Shown here: one piece after another, positions 7,664-16,594 of the stretch
How the letters are laid out: the number at the start of each line of letters is the position of its first letter
Position numbering within the stretch: the first letter of the stretch is position 1
Source: Bacteroidota bacterium
GTDB lineage: Bacteria > Bacteroidota > Bacteroidia > Bacteroidales > Porphyromonadaceae
DNA length: 64,000 bases
Assembly: GCA_023395395.1 (NCBI GenBank)
Contig: JAEWZH010000005.1
Location: 23,127 to 87,126 of the forward strand
Direction of reading: 5' to 3'
Made by a program: the position numbers and the translations under genes
Notes under the pieces: model-generated
Databases searched by the model: none
Told to the model about the DNA's origin: nothing
What the model saw: the letters and a program-made list of their open reading frames with translations, nothing else

Positions 7664-9280
7664 TTACTTCCATCCGGGATTTTGCTTAAGATTTGGATTG
7701 ATGCTTTGTACTTCATCGCCCGGAAATCCCCAGATAAAAAAGTCATGACGGGCCTTAATCTCAAGTCCAAGACCATACTCTTTCTGGATGAAATCAGTAC
7801 TATTACGCCCACTATCGCTCTGTGGACGACCGCGGGTAAATCCATTGCCCCACTTGCGGAGATCCCAGAGTCGAAATCCCTCAAAGGCGAGCTCCCTAGC
7901 CCTCTCCTCACGTATCAGCTTTTGTAGCTCCTCACCTGTAGCCTCTGTAGCCTCTAGCCCACGAGATAGACGGAGGTCGTTGAGGAAAGTCTTTGCTTTA
8001 TCCTCATCTTGGGTATCGTAGGCAGATTCTGCAGCGATGAGATACTGCTCAGCGATACGGAAAGGTTTGGGTGCCTGGATGCCATTAGGCACATATCCGC
8101 CCCACACCTTGCTATCCCTATCTCTGAGGGCAGGGTTCCCCTTAAATTTAGAAATCACGGCAATGTATCCAAAGATGTTGTCAGGACTTTGCACAGAGGT
8201 ATAGACAAACTCGAAGTAGGCATTGGCTCGCCTATCTTTGCTATCAAATAGTGCCAGCATCTCCACTGTTGGCAGAAAGTTTGGTGCATTGAACGGCTCG
8301 ATGCGTTTACGCTCATTCTCTTGGTGCTGCTGTGTGCTAAGATCCGCTCCATATAGCGATATGGCATTGGTAAGCTCGTGTGGCTTTTCGATAAACGGTT
8401 GCCATATTTGCTCCTTGCCGGAATCTCTTTGCCACATTTGCACAAATGGGTCATTTTCTATTGGAGTTTCATTTGGTCGTGGATCGCTCTCCTTAAGTGG
8501 TGCTATGAGAGGATAAGTCCTCTTAGAGATAAGCCTCTCTGCGGCAGCCAAAGCTTCGGCAGGCCTATTCATATAGTACAACACTCTGGCTCTGAGTGCT
8601 ATCACGAGATCTTGGGAGAGCTCCTTATTACCCTCTACAGCGATAGTACCAGCCAACAGCTCTTCAGCTTTATGGAGGTCGTCTAAGATACGATCCCACA
8701 CCACTTTATTAGTGGCACGTGGCAAGAGCTCTAGGGGCTTCATCTCTAGTGGGTGTGGCACACAGAGGTCGGTCGCTGCAGTCTCTTCTACGTAGGGCAT
8801 TCCCCAACGAATAGCGAGATTGAAGTAGTAATATGCTCTGGCAAAGTAAGCATTGCCTTTATACTGGGCAATCATCTTTTTTGCCCTATCCTCTTCTCCT
8901 TTAGGGATCTCTACCTGATCGGCATACGCCAATACTAGATTGACATCCGTAAGAGCTGCATAGTATGATTGGTATATACCGTTCAAGGTCTCATCAGTGG
9001 CTTTCAAGTCCCAACTGTGAAAGGATTGATACGCTCTAGAGCTGACGTGTGCATTGAGCATGTCTGCCTGTGCTTCTTGAGGGAGCACATAGGCACCACC
9101 CATTTTGCCACGAAGGGTAGAATAGATACCGTTGTCCCACTTTCTCAGATCCTCCATAGTGCGGAAGCTCTCTCTGAAGGGAATTAGATCACTGGGCTCG
9201 TGTGTTAAATCACAAGAGGTGAGCAACCCCGATATTAGCAACAAACTTGCTGCTATTGTTTTTGTTATTTTTTTCATCAT
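7664..9280 (-). CDS. SusD/RagB-family nutrient-binding lipoprotein
   Basis: 538 aa with a lipobox (LLTSC, Cys about 23). The N-terminal helical part has the SusD-like signature (LRKWDNGIYSTLRG; then AYYYFNLAIRWG). The C-terminal part has LNDLRLSRGLEA and the typical near-terminal block RARELAFEGFRLWDLRKWG. SusD proteins form the lid on the SusC channel and capture ligand at the cell surface. It follows its SusC by 45 nt. With the protease downstream, the ligand could be peptide, as for P. gingivalis RagB, but that is inference. It is clearly a paralogue of the SusD at 50950-52509, sharing the motif blocks WDNG and YYAALTDVN / YYSALKNVN. Confidence 0.93.
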   Translation of the reverse strand: MMKKITKTIAASLLLISGLLTSCDLTHEPSDLIPFRESFRTMEDLRKWDNGIYSTLRGKMGGAYVLPQEAQADMLNAHVSSRAYQSFHSWDLKATDETLNGIYQSYYAALTDVNLVLAYADQVEIPKGEEDRAKKMIAQYKGNAYFARAYYYFNLAIRWGMPYVEETAATDLCVPHPLEMKPLELLPRATNKVVWDRILDDLHKAEELLAGTIAVEGNKELSQDLVIALRARVLYYMNRPAEALAAAERLISKRTYPLIAPLKESDPRPNETPIENDPFVQMWQRDSGKEQIWQPFIEKPHELTNAISLYGADLSTQQHQENERKRIEPFNAPNFLPTVEMLALFDSKDRRANAYFEFVYTSVQSPDNIFGYIAVISKFKGNPALRDRDSKVWGGYVPNGIQAPKPFRIAEQYLIAAESAYDTQDEDKAKTFLNDLRLSRGLEATEATGEELQKLIREERARELAFEGFRLWDLRKWGNGFTRGRPQSDSGRNSTDFIQKEYGLGLEIKARHDFFIWGFPGDEVQSINPNLKQNPGWK

Positions 9281-9325
9281 CTACAAGTTGATTTACTCAT
9301 TTAGAGATAAGGTCTATTATCTGTA

Positions 9326-12300
9326 TCAGAAGCCAAGCTCAACTCCTACACTGAGTTGCTTGGTATTAGGGTTGGCACCGATGGTCACACTTCGATTTAC
9401 CTCCGGGTCGATGCCCTGAAATTTGGTAAAGGTCAGTAGATTACGACCAGCGAAGTAAATCTTAGCTGAACGTATTACCTTAAGAGGAGCGAGATCCTCA
9501 GCAGGAACTTCGTAGCCGATAGTGAGGTTCTTCATCCTCATGAATGTGGCATTCTGGAGCATATTCGTATCTAGATAATTGCTCTTATGCGGTCTCTGTG
9601 GATCCCTTAGATACTCAAGGCTGGGGTATGTGGCAATATCTCCCGGTTTCTTCCAGTAGTCAAATAGCTGACGTGAGCCATTGAGGTTGTCGTTGCGATT
9701 ACGGACAAGGGCATCATTTTCAAAATACTCACGATCCATCGATATTGTGTGCTTATCAATAGCAAAAGCAAAGTCCGCACTCATATATAATCCCTTGTAA
9801 CGACCCTGCAATCCCCAGCCACCAGTCATCGGTGTGTATACAGGGATACCTGTATTTTGCTCTAGAGAGCTACTCCATTCGGTCACAAGCTTGTTGTCGT
9901 CTTTTGTAAGGACGCCCTTATCTACACCCGGTTCATACCACTCAGGCTTACCCGTCTGAGGATTTACCCCCTTGTACACAGGAAGCACATAGGTTACCGG
10001 TTGCCCTACAATATAAGCGAAGCGTAGGCTTGGATCGTACCATTCGGTGCGACCGTTGAAGAGCTCCAACACCTTATCTCTATTGTAGTTAAAATTGAGA
10101 TAGCTACTTAGCCAGTAGTCACGACCCTTGAGTAGGTCGAGATCCAGACGAAGGTCGATTCCTTGGTTTTGGTAGGCTCCGACATTTTCAAGTCTTGTAA
10201 CAAAGCCTAGGGAACCAGGTGGCAATCCTGATGAGTAAGAGATAGGCACATCAAATAGCATATCTGTCGTAAGGCGATTATAGTATTCGAGATTGATTTC
10301 GACACAATCGAAAAAGCGTCCCTTTGCGCCTACGGTCAGCTTACTCTGCTTCTCCCAAGTAAGATCAGGATTTCCATAGGTAAAGAAACCAAGGCTCACT
10401 TCACCCATCTTACGTCCTACATTGCCCACATAAGACTCTGTACTATATGGAGGGATTGCGGAGTTGCCCTGTGTCCCATAGCTCGCCTTTACATCTAGTA
10501 AGTCGATCCAATCGACTCCTTTAAGGAAACTCTCATTTTTAGCCTTCCAAAGGAAGCCAGCCGACCAGAAAAGACCATTACGCTTGTTGGCACCGAAACG
10601 AGAGGAAGCATCGTTACGGAGGACAAGATCTACAAAATACCTATTGCTATACTCATAAGCAAACTGTCCAAAGAATGAGAGGAATGAGTAAGCAAGATTG
10701 CTCTCAGCTAACCCATAGTCCTTTGTAAGGTTGCCAAGAAGTTTGAGACGATCATCAAGAAGCCCCACACCACTAGCGGAAAATCCATCGTTACCATAGC
10801 GGACATACTCTTGTCCTAAAAGAGATGTCAGACGGTGGTCACTTCCGCCAAAATCCATCGTATAAGAGGCAGTATTTGTGGTGGAGAAATTAATCGCTCC
10901 TTGATATGCTCTAGAAGCCGACCCTATACCGTAGGCCTTTCTATACGAGGGCAATACACGATTCATCACAGTGCCGTAGCTGATCTCAAGACCGGCCATA
11001 CTCCTGATGACCAGATGTCTCAAGGGCGTGATGGTGAGATTTCCATTTGCTGCTAGGATGAATGTATTATTGGCAGAAGGGTTGGTCTTGATAGTGTGCT
11101 CTGGCGAGGTAATCCCTAAGATTGGGACATACTCCAGTACCTCACCTGTCTCCATATCAAAAGGAGTGATAAACGGGGGATTAATCGCTGCGATACCGCC
11201 ACCACTTAGATTGTTGCCTCCAAAGGGTGAAGTCTGCGTCTTGTCGTATGAGGCATTGATATTTAATCCGGAGCGGATCCAGTCACTAAACTCGGTATTG
11301 AGATTAACCCTTCCAAAAGCTTTCCGATAGCTTGACCCCATGCGGAGACCCTCTTGAGTCATGAGGCCCCCGGAGAGGTAGTACGCAGTACGACCAGAGC
11401 CTCCTGATACAGAGACGTCAGTAGTAAACATCGGTGCATTTTGGTAAATGTAACGATACCACTGGAAGTCATTGCCTTTGAATAGATTTTCCTTAAAGTT
11501 TTCGACCTCTTCAGCGCTGTAAATATTGGTTTCCACGTAATAGCGAAGCAGCTCATCGGCAGTCATCAGCTGGTCGAAGTAATCTGTATTGGCCAGTGAC
11601 GACACGCCATACTGTGCTCGGAAGGTGGTGCTGACCCGCTCGCCGGCACTACCGCGTTTACTGGTGATATACACTACGCCATTGGCAGCTCTGGCACCAT
11701 AGATAGAGGTCGCGGCAGCGTCTTTAAGAAATTGGATGCTTTCAATATCGTTGGGGTTCATCGCTTGGATTACACTTTCGGTCACGGGCATTCCATCTAG
11801 GATAAATAGAGGAGCCGTACCTGCACCAAGCGATCCTTGACCGTGGAGTGCTATAGAGAGACGCGCTGAAGGCTCTCCTGATGAAGAGAATACCTGAAGC
11901 CCAGACACCTTTCCTTGGGCTGCATCCAAGGGGTTAGCGACCGGCTTATTAGAAAGCTGATCAGCTTTTACGGTGACCACCGATGCCGAGGTATTTGTGA
12001 CCTTTCGAGGCATATAACCGATGATTACCACATCCTCTAGCTGTTTAGCGTCGGGCTCCAAACGGACTACCATACCATTTTTAGCTGGAAGCTCTACGGT
12101 TTTATAGCCTACGTAGGAAAATACCAAGATCTCTCCTGGTTGGGCATTGATTGTAAACACTCCGTCTAAGTTGGAGGCAGTTCCCTTGCTGGGATTACTC
12201 TTGAGTCGGACAGAAGCTCCAATGACACCCATCTCTAATTCATCATAGATGGTGCCTTTGATGACCGGACTTTGACCAAAAAGGACTAACGTACAGCTGG

Positions 12301-12346
12301 CAAGGCAGAGGAGCAGAAGCAATCTTCTAGCTTTGTACATAATCAT
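9326..12346 (-). CDS. SusC/RagA-family TonB-dependent outer-membrane transporter
   Basis: 1006 aa with signal peptide (cleavage near LFG-QSP). A carboxypeptidase-D-like regulatory domain follows (about 28-100, GVIGASVRLKSNPSKG, SYVGYKT). Then come the plug with LEDVVIIGY, LFILDGMPV and the diagnostic SusC block SIYGARAANGVVYITSKRG, and a 22-strand barrel ending VGVELGF. It imports a substrate captured by the SusD partner, driven by TonB-ExbBD. It is the first gene of the five-gene operon 12346-2062 and has a TATATTTG promoter box 137 nt upstream. The protein is highly similar in its plug to the SusC at 47948. Confidence 0.95.
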   Translation of the reverse strand: MIMYKARRLLLLLCLASCTLVLFGQSPVIKGTIYDELEMGVIGASVRLKSNPSKGTASNLDGVFTINAQPGEILVFSYVGYKTVELPAKNGMVVRLEPDAKQLEDVVIIGYMPRKVTNTSASVVTVKADQLSNKPVANPLDAAQGKVSGLQVFSSSGEPSARLSIALHGQGSLGAGTAPLFILDGMPVTESVIQAMNPNDIESIQFLKDAAATSIYGARAANGVVYITSKRGSAGERVSTTFRAQYGVSSLANTDYFDQLMTADELLRYYVETNIYSAEEVENFKENLFKGNDFQWYRYIYQNAPMFTTDVSVSGGSGRTAYYLSGGLMTQEGLRMGSSYRKAFGRVNLNTEFSDWIRSGLNINASYDKTQTSPFGGNNLSGGGIAAINPPFITPFDMETGEVLEYVPILGITSPEHTIKTNPSANNTFILAANGNLTITPLRHLVIRSMAGLEISYGTVMNRVLPSYRKAYGIGSASRAYQGAINFSTTNTASYTMDFGGSDHRLTSLLGQEYVRYGNDGFSASGVGLLDDRLKLLGNLTKDYGLAESNLAYSFLSFFGQFAYEYSNRYFVDLVLRNDASSRFGANKRNGLFWSAGFLWKAKNESFLKGVDWIDLLDVKASYGTQGNSAIPPYSTESYVGNVGRKMGEVSLGFFTYGNPDLTWEKQSKLTVGAKGRFFDCVEINLEYYNRLTTDMLFDVPISYSSGLPPGSLGFVTRLENVGAYQNQGIDLRLDLDLLKGRDYWLSSYLNFNYNRDKVLELFNGRTEWYDPSLRFAYIVGQPVTYVLPVYKGVNPQTGKPEWYEPGVDKGVLTKDDNKLVTEWSSSLEQNTGIPVYTPMTGGWGLQGRYKGLYMSADFAFAIDKHTISMDREYFENDALVRNRNDNLNGSRQLFDYWKKPGDIATYPSLEYLRDPQRPHKSNYLDTNMLQNATFMRMKNLTIGYEVPAEDLAPLKVIRSAKIYFAGRNLLTFTKFQGIDPEVNRSVTIGANPNTKQLSVGVELGF

Positions 12347-12482
12347 TACACTTATATAAAAAAAACAAATTTAATTAGTCGTCGATTCTACTTTCTAGCC
12401 GCATTATTAAAACTGGCAGATAGCGGCATTCCACTTATTAGTTACGCTTAAGACTAAGATACCCCTTTAGAGGTAACAGTCG

Positions 12483-12490
12483 CAAATATA
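12483..12490 (-). promoter_or_regulatory. Predicted -7 box of the SusC-SusD-protease operon
   Basis: TATATTTG on the minus strand is a perfect match to TAnnTTTG. No clean TTTG is seen 19-20 nt upstream, so the promoter may depend on an activator. The 5' leader would be about 130 nt. Confidence 0.55.
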
Positions 12491-12750
12491 CCATGTTTTC
12501 CTTAATACACCCTCTGTATATGCTAACAAAACAATATATTATGCTTATTTAACGCATATAGACATACAGGTGTACATTTGCATACATAATGCTGCTAAAA
12601 AAACCAATTCTTCCCCTCCCCCCTACTCTAATCCGACAAAAGCAGTTTCTAAAATGCTCAATGGCACATCAGCTAAATCTCCTGTATTGGGAGACTGGAG
12701 GGGTTTATCTCTCCGATAGAAAAATATCTCCTCCGACGGTAATCGTTGGG

Positions 12751-12802
12751 CACGAAAAATCTCCTGTATAGAAGAGGTCTTCTATACAGGAGATTTTTCG
12801 TG
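12751..12802. terminator. Perfect 25-bp inverted repeat after the TolC gene
   Basis: Arms 12751-12775 and 12778-12802 are exact reverse complements with a 2-nt centre. Each arm contains CTCCTGTATAGAAGA, a variant of the CTCTATAGAG repeat core. In the minus-strand transcript it lies 18 nt after the TolC stop codon and would fold into a long stem. It is probably a transcription terminator or RNA-stabilising end. Confidence 0.7.
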
Positions 12803-12820
12803 CTTGGGGATATACGGCAC

Positions 12821-14182
12821 CTACCAGTCGGTGCGGATGACTCCCGTATTGAAGTAGGTGAGGTTGATGGTGCGGAGTAATCGGGTGTAGACTGCCTGTA
12901 GGTAACTGGCTTGTGCCTGAAGACGTCGGTTTTTGGATTGCTCCCACTCGTAGGTGCTGATACGCCCTGCTGTATACTGCGTATCTGCTACCTCCAAGGC
13001 TCTGGTAGAGAGGGCTACATTTTCACGTGCGACACGGAATTGTTCGTCTGCCTTTTCAAGGTCGGTACGTGCCAGTAGGATGTTGCGGTCGTCGCTGATG
13101 CGCTTCTGGATGAGCTGGCTACGCAGATTGATCTGCTGCAGCTCCGCCATACGAATCTGACGGCGCACTTGCCCCCTATTGAAGATTGGTATATTGAGCG
13201 AAAGACCGACGAAGTAGCGACCGTTGTCTTTCATCTGATTGGCAAAAGGCTGGTTGAGAGCCTTATTTTGCTCTCCAAAGGTGTAGTAGTAACCATTGGA
13301 GTAGCCTCCGTTGAGAGAAAGCGATGGCCACAAGGCACTCTTGGCGATCTTGACATCATACTCGGAGAGCTCTAGCTCCTTCTCCAGCTTGGCTGTGGCA
13401 GGCAATTGCCAGGCTGGATTGATCTGTCGAGGCTGTACTTGCTCTAGCTTTGCAATGACTTCATCGGGGGTAAGCTCCACAAAGCCTATCTCGCCATCCT
13501 GCATCTTATTGGGGTCGAATCCCATATCTAGGAGCAGGATACGATAAGCACGCACCACATCGGCTGCGGTCTCGGTGACTGCCAATTGGTCTCGACCGAG
13601 CTGACTCTCGATGTCTATCTGCTGGGCGGGAGCTGCACGCCCCACCTCCACTTGGCTTTTGACCTGCTCGAGGTGTTTCTGTGTGAGGGCGAGGTTTTCG
13701 ACCGCCGTAGCTGCCAACTGCTTGGCAAGCATCAGCTGGACATAGCTCTGAGTGACCGTGAGGGCGATATTGTCCTCTACATCCCTTACGGTATAATCTC
13801 CAGTAGCACGTGCGGCATCGCTCTTTTTGAGCTGATACCACCTCTGTCCGCCATTGAAGATTGGGACATCTGTGCTGATAGAGAATGAGGTATTGGCACT
13901 GGAGGTATTGGTGTAGACGAAATCACGCCCTTGCGAGCGCCCGAAGGAGAAGTTTTGCCCAATCTGTGCATTGAGACCGGGGAGGAAGGCAGAGCGTGCT
14001 GCCTGATAGTCCATCTCCAATCGCTCCAACTGGGCGGGCAGAGGGAGGAGGAGCGGGCTATTTTCTTGGGCATAGGCAATACACTCAGAGAGGTTCATCT
14101 CTACATATTTGACCTCTTGCTGTGCCGATGCCGTGAGCCCTACTATAGAGAGGGCGAGCGTAAATAGTATCTTTTTCATCAC
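12821..14182 (-). CDS. TolC-family outer-membrane efflux protein
   Basis: 453 aa with signal peptide (cleavage near ASA-QQE). It has the two repeated halves of the outer-membrane efflux protein family: LSECIAYAQENSPLL at the start, a coiled helical region with many Gln, Glu and Ala, and the second-half barrel segment (GGYSNGYYYTFGE, FVGLSLNIPIFNRGQ). The C-terminal half ends TYEWEQSKNRRLQAQASYL. It forms the outer-membrane duct of the exporter encoded just upstream. Its ATG overlaps the stop of the HlyD gene (ATGA), so translation is coupled. It is the last gene of the unit. Confidence 0.93.
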   Translation of the reverse strand: MMKKILFTLALSIVGLTASAQQEVKYVEMNLSECIAYAQENSPLLLPLPAQLERLEMDYQAARSAFLPGLNAQIGQNFSFGRSQGRDFVYTNTSSANTSFSISTDVPIFNGGQRWYQLKKSDAARATGDYTVRDVEDNIALTVTQSYVQLMLAKQLAATAVENLALTQKHLEQVKSQVEVGRAAPAQQIDIESQLGRDQLAVTETAADVVRAYRILLLDMGFDPNKMQDGEIGFVELTPDEVIAKLEQVQPRQINPAWQLPATAKLEKELELSEYDVKIAKSALWPSLSLNGGYSNGYYYTFGEQNKALNQPFANQMKDNGRYFVGLSLNIPIFNRGQVRRQIRMAELQQINLRSQLIQKRISDDRNILLARTDLEKADEQFRVARENVALSTRALEVADTQYTAGRISTYEWEQSKNRRLQAQASYLQAVYTRLLRTINLTYFNTGVIRTDW

Positions 14183-15306
14183 TTATCCATTCCTAGTCGA
14201 TTACCACGGAGTTGCTCAGTGCCGGTAAGACCGCTCTTGACCTCTACCTTGAGTCCGTCGGAGATACCGAGGGTCACCTCTTGCTCTGTGAAGTCTTGAT
14301 CTGTATTGCCTCCACTCTTGGAGACATAGACAAATGCCTTGTCGCCACGATAGGTGACGGCACTCTCCGGTATGGTCATCACGCCTGTAGACTTACTGAG
14401 TACCACTTCGGCATTGGCACTGAAACCTGTCTTGATGCCCTCTAGATCGTCCGGTGCTAGAGCAGCTTTGACCTCAAAGAGGATGGTACCGCTCGTCTCG
14501 ATACCCTTAGGGGATACATACTCAATGGTGGCGTTGAATGTGCGCCCTTTGAGTGCACCCACGTGGATGATTACCTCAGCCCCCGGGTGTACCTTATTGA
14601 CATCGCTTTCATTGACCTTTCCGACGAAGAGGAGGTCACGGAGGTCGGCGATAGATATGATGGTGGTACCTTCGTTGAAGGCATTGGCTTGGATGACGGT
14701 ATTACCGACCTTGACAGGTTGCTCGAGAATGGTACCGCTGACGGTAGCACGTACGAGGGTGTTATTTTTCTGTGCGGTACGGGAACTACTACCTGTGGAG
14801 ACGAGCTGTAGACTCTCCTCAGCGATGTTGAGCTCAATCTCGGCGTTTCTAAAGTTGGCTTCGCTTGTCTCAAACTGCTCTCGAGGGAGTATCTCACGCT
14901 CAAAGAGTACCTTGTCACGCTCATACACCTCTTTGGTTTGCTTGAGTCGCACTCGAGCAGATTCTACTCGAGAAGCCGCATTCTGGATAGATGCCACGTC
15001 AGGTACGATGCTCAGTCGGGCGACGAGATCTCCTGCATTGACGTAGTCGCCGGGGAGGTGGAGCAGCTCGGAGACGATACCATTCATCTCCGGCTTGACC
15101 TTCACTTCGTCGCGTGCTTCGATGGCACCGGTAAGGATGGTGCTCATCACTACCGAATCATTGGTCACCGGGGTCACAAGCTCATAGTTATTGCCCTTGT
15201 CTCGACCCTTCATGATTACTTGGGCAACTATAATGATTGCCACTAACGCAAGCAGACTCCAGAGGATCCACTTACCGATTTTCTTGCCTTTCTTCTCTTT
15301 AGCCAT
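14179..15306 (-). CDS. MacA/HlyD-type periplasmic adaptor of an ABC exporter
   Basis: 375 aa. A basic N-terminus (MAKEKKGKK) is followed by one membrane anchor (about 13-30). Then come the barrel-sandwich (lipoyl-like) half-motif around GIVSELLHLPGDYVNAGDLV, a long alpha-hairpin (about 108-165, rich in Arg, Glu and Ala), the second half-motif (VSGTILEQPVKVGNTV) and a beta-barrel domain with IADLRDLLFVGKVNESDV. Adaptors of this family link an inner-membrane MacB-type ABC transporter to TolC. It follows the permease by 25 nt and overlaps the TolC start by 4 nt. Confidence 0.92.
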   Translation of the reverse strand: MAKEKKGKKIGKWILWSLLALVAIIIVAQVIMKGRDKGNNYELVTPVTNDSVVMSTILTGAIEARDEVKVKPEMNGIVSELLHLPGDYVNAGDLVARLSIVPDVASIQNAASRVESARVRLKQTKEVYERDKVLFEREILPREQFETSEANFRNAEIELNIAEESLQLVSTGSSSRTAQKNNTLVRATVSGTILEQPVKVGNTVIQANAFNEGTTIISIADLRDLLFVGKVNESDVNKVHPGAEVIIHVGALKGRTFNATIEYVSPKGIETSGTILFEVKAALAPDDLEGIKTGFSANAEVVLSKSTGVMTIPESAVTYRGDKAFVYVSKSGGNTDQDFTEQEVTLGISDGLKVEVKSGLTGTEQLRGNRLGMDK

Positions 15307-15331
15307 AATTCTATCTATGATTCTTTATTGA

Positions 15332-16591
15332 TTATTCGTCTCTGATGGCGTCTATTGCTTTTATCTCAAGCGCTTTGTACACAGGGAGAAGCCCTGCAAC
15401 GACTCCCGAAAAGAGCATGATACCCACCGACAATAGGAGTATGCCGATGCTTGGATAGGGGCGAGCGATGTAGTTGCCTACCACAGTATTTTCGGCAACA
15501 GCCCCAATACCAAGGGTGCCTATCATACCGATGATCATACCAAGCGAACCCGCTAGGAATATAATCAAAATAGATTCGCCCATAAACTGTGACCGGATAT
15601 CCCGAGGCTTGGCGCCAATCGCTCGGCGCACACCGATTTCTCGCTGTCGCTCCCGCACGGTCACGAGGAGGATATTGCTCACGCTGATAACACCCGTAGT
15701 AAGGGTACCCATACCTACGACCCAGACTAAGATATTGATGCCCGAAGCAATCATATCGAAGATATTGGTGAAGATGGAGACACTCATCGTCACGAGTGCG
15801 CCATCATCGGTGGGGTCGATGCGCTGTCGGCGAGCCATCACCTGGAATACATCTAGCTTCACTTCTCGTTCGGTATAGCCCTGCTTGGGTAGCCCGACCA
15901 TGAAGATAGGTTTGTCCATATTGTTGGTCACGGCCAGTGCCAGGGGTGCCAAGAACCCCTTATTGCCTCCGCCAAAACTCTCGGCATACGGAGTGTAGGT
16001 CCCGATGACCCTAAAAGCGAGACCTCCGGCAGTGATATAGGTGCCGACCATATCATCGGGGTTGTCATAAAATCGCTTGGCTGTATCCTCATGCACCATA
16101 CAGACAAGTGCGCCCGACTCCAACTCTTGGCGGGAGAGTATACGACCATGTTTGATGGTAATCTTTTCAGCCACTTCAAAATAGTTGGGCGCCACTGCCC
16201 ATACATTTTCCTGAAAGCTCTTATTATGAGCGGAGACTTGGGTCGTCCCCCACATCTCCGGTGTGCCAAAGCTGGTGAAGCCTGAGATGTCGGCGAGGGT
16301 GCGGGACTGGGTCTTGATATTGAGGAAGTCTCTATAGGTGCTCTCCATCTGTCTATTGGCTTTATACCCTTGATAAGGTTTGGTGGTACGACCAGGGATA
16401 AAGTAGATACTCTCCTTGGTGATACCCTTGAGGGAAGCCATCACAGAGTTTTGAAGCCCATTACTGAGCCCGATAAGTACCGTGAAGAAAGCCATGCCCG
16501 CAAAGACACCTAGCGATGTAACAATCGTCCTCCGCTTATTACTCTTGACTGTGTACCACAGCTCCTGCCATTGTTCTCTACCAAATCTCAT
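15332..16591 (-). CDS. MacB-type ABC transporter permease (third copy)
   Basis: 419 aa. An N-terminal cytoplasmic segment (MRFGREQWQELWYTVKSNKR) is followed by TM1 (about 22-45), a large periplasmic MacB_PCD domain (about 48-270) and three C-terminal TM helices. The FtsX-type cytoplasmic block VTVRERQREIGVRRAIGAKP lies between TM2 and TM3. MacB-family permeases move substrates from the periplasm through TolC by mechanotransmission. It is closely related to the gene directly upstream: the first 15 residues are identical and the FtsX block and C-terminus (VYKALEIKAIDAIRDE) nearly so. This points to tandem duplication. The gap to the upstream copy is 3 nt. No ATPase domain is fused. Confidence 0.92.
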   Translation of the reverse strand: MRFGREQWQELWYTVKSNKRRTIVTSLGVFAGMAFFTVLIGLSNGLQNSVMASLKGITKESIYFIPGRTTKPYQGYKANRQMESTYRDFLNIKTQSRTLADISGFTSFGTPEMWGTTQVSAHNKSFQENVWAVAPNYFEVAEKITIKHGRILSRQELESGALVCMVHEDTAKRFYDNPDDMVGTYITAGGLAFRVIGTYTPYAESFGGGNKGFLAPLALAVTNNMDKPIFMVGLPKQGYTEREVKLDVFQVMARRQRIDPTDDGALVTMSVSIFTNIFDMIASGINILVWVVGMGTLTTGVISVSNILLVTVRERQREIGVRRAIGAKPRDIRSQFMGESILIIFLAGSLGMIIGMIGTLGIGAVAENTVVGNYIARPYPSIGILLLSVGIMLFSGVVAGLLPVYKALEIKAIDAIRDE

Positions 16592-16594
16592 ACG

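Larger units (their letters stand above)
12347..12820. other. 474-nt intergenic region: SusC promoter and palindromic repeat
   Basis: Contains the minus-strand promoter box of the SusC operon (12483-12490), AT-rich sequence, a degenerate repeat segment (about 12675-12735, with variants such as CTCCGATAGAAAAAT) and the perfect 25-bp inverted repeat 12751-12802. A short plus-strand open frame at 12589-12771 is formed largely from the repeat and does not look like a gene. Confidence 0.6.

Noticed and set aside
12589..12771. Plus-strand open frame of 60 codons in the SusC/TolC spacer
   Set aside because: It runs into the palindromic repeat, has no recognisable promoter or ribosome site and no known motif.
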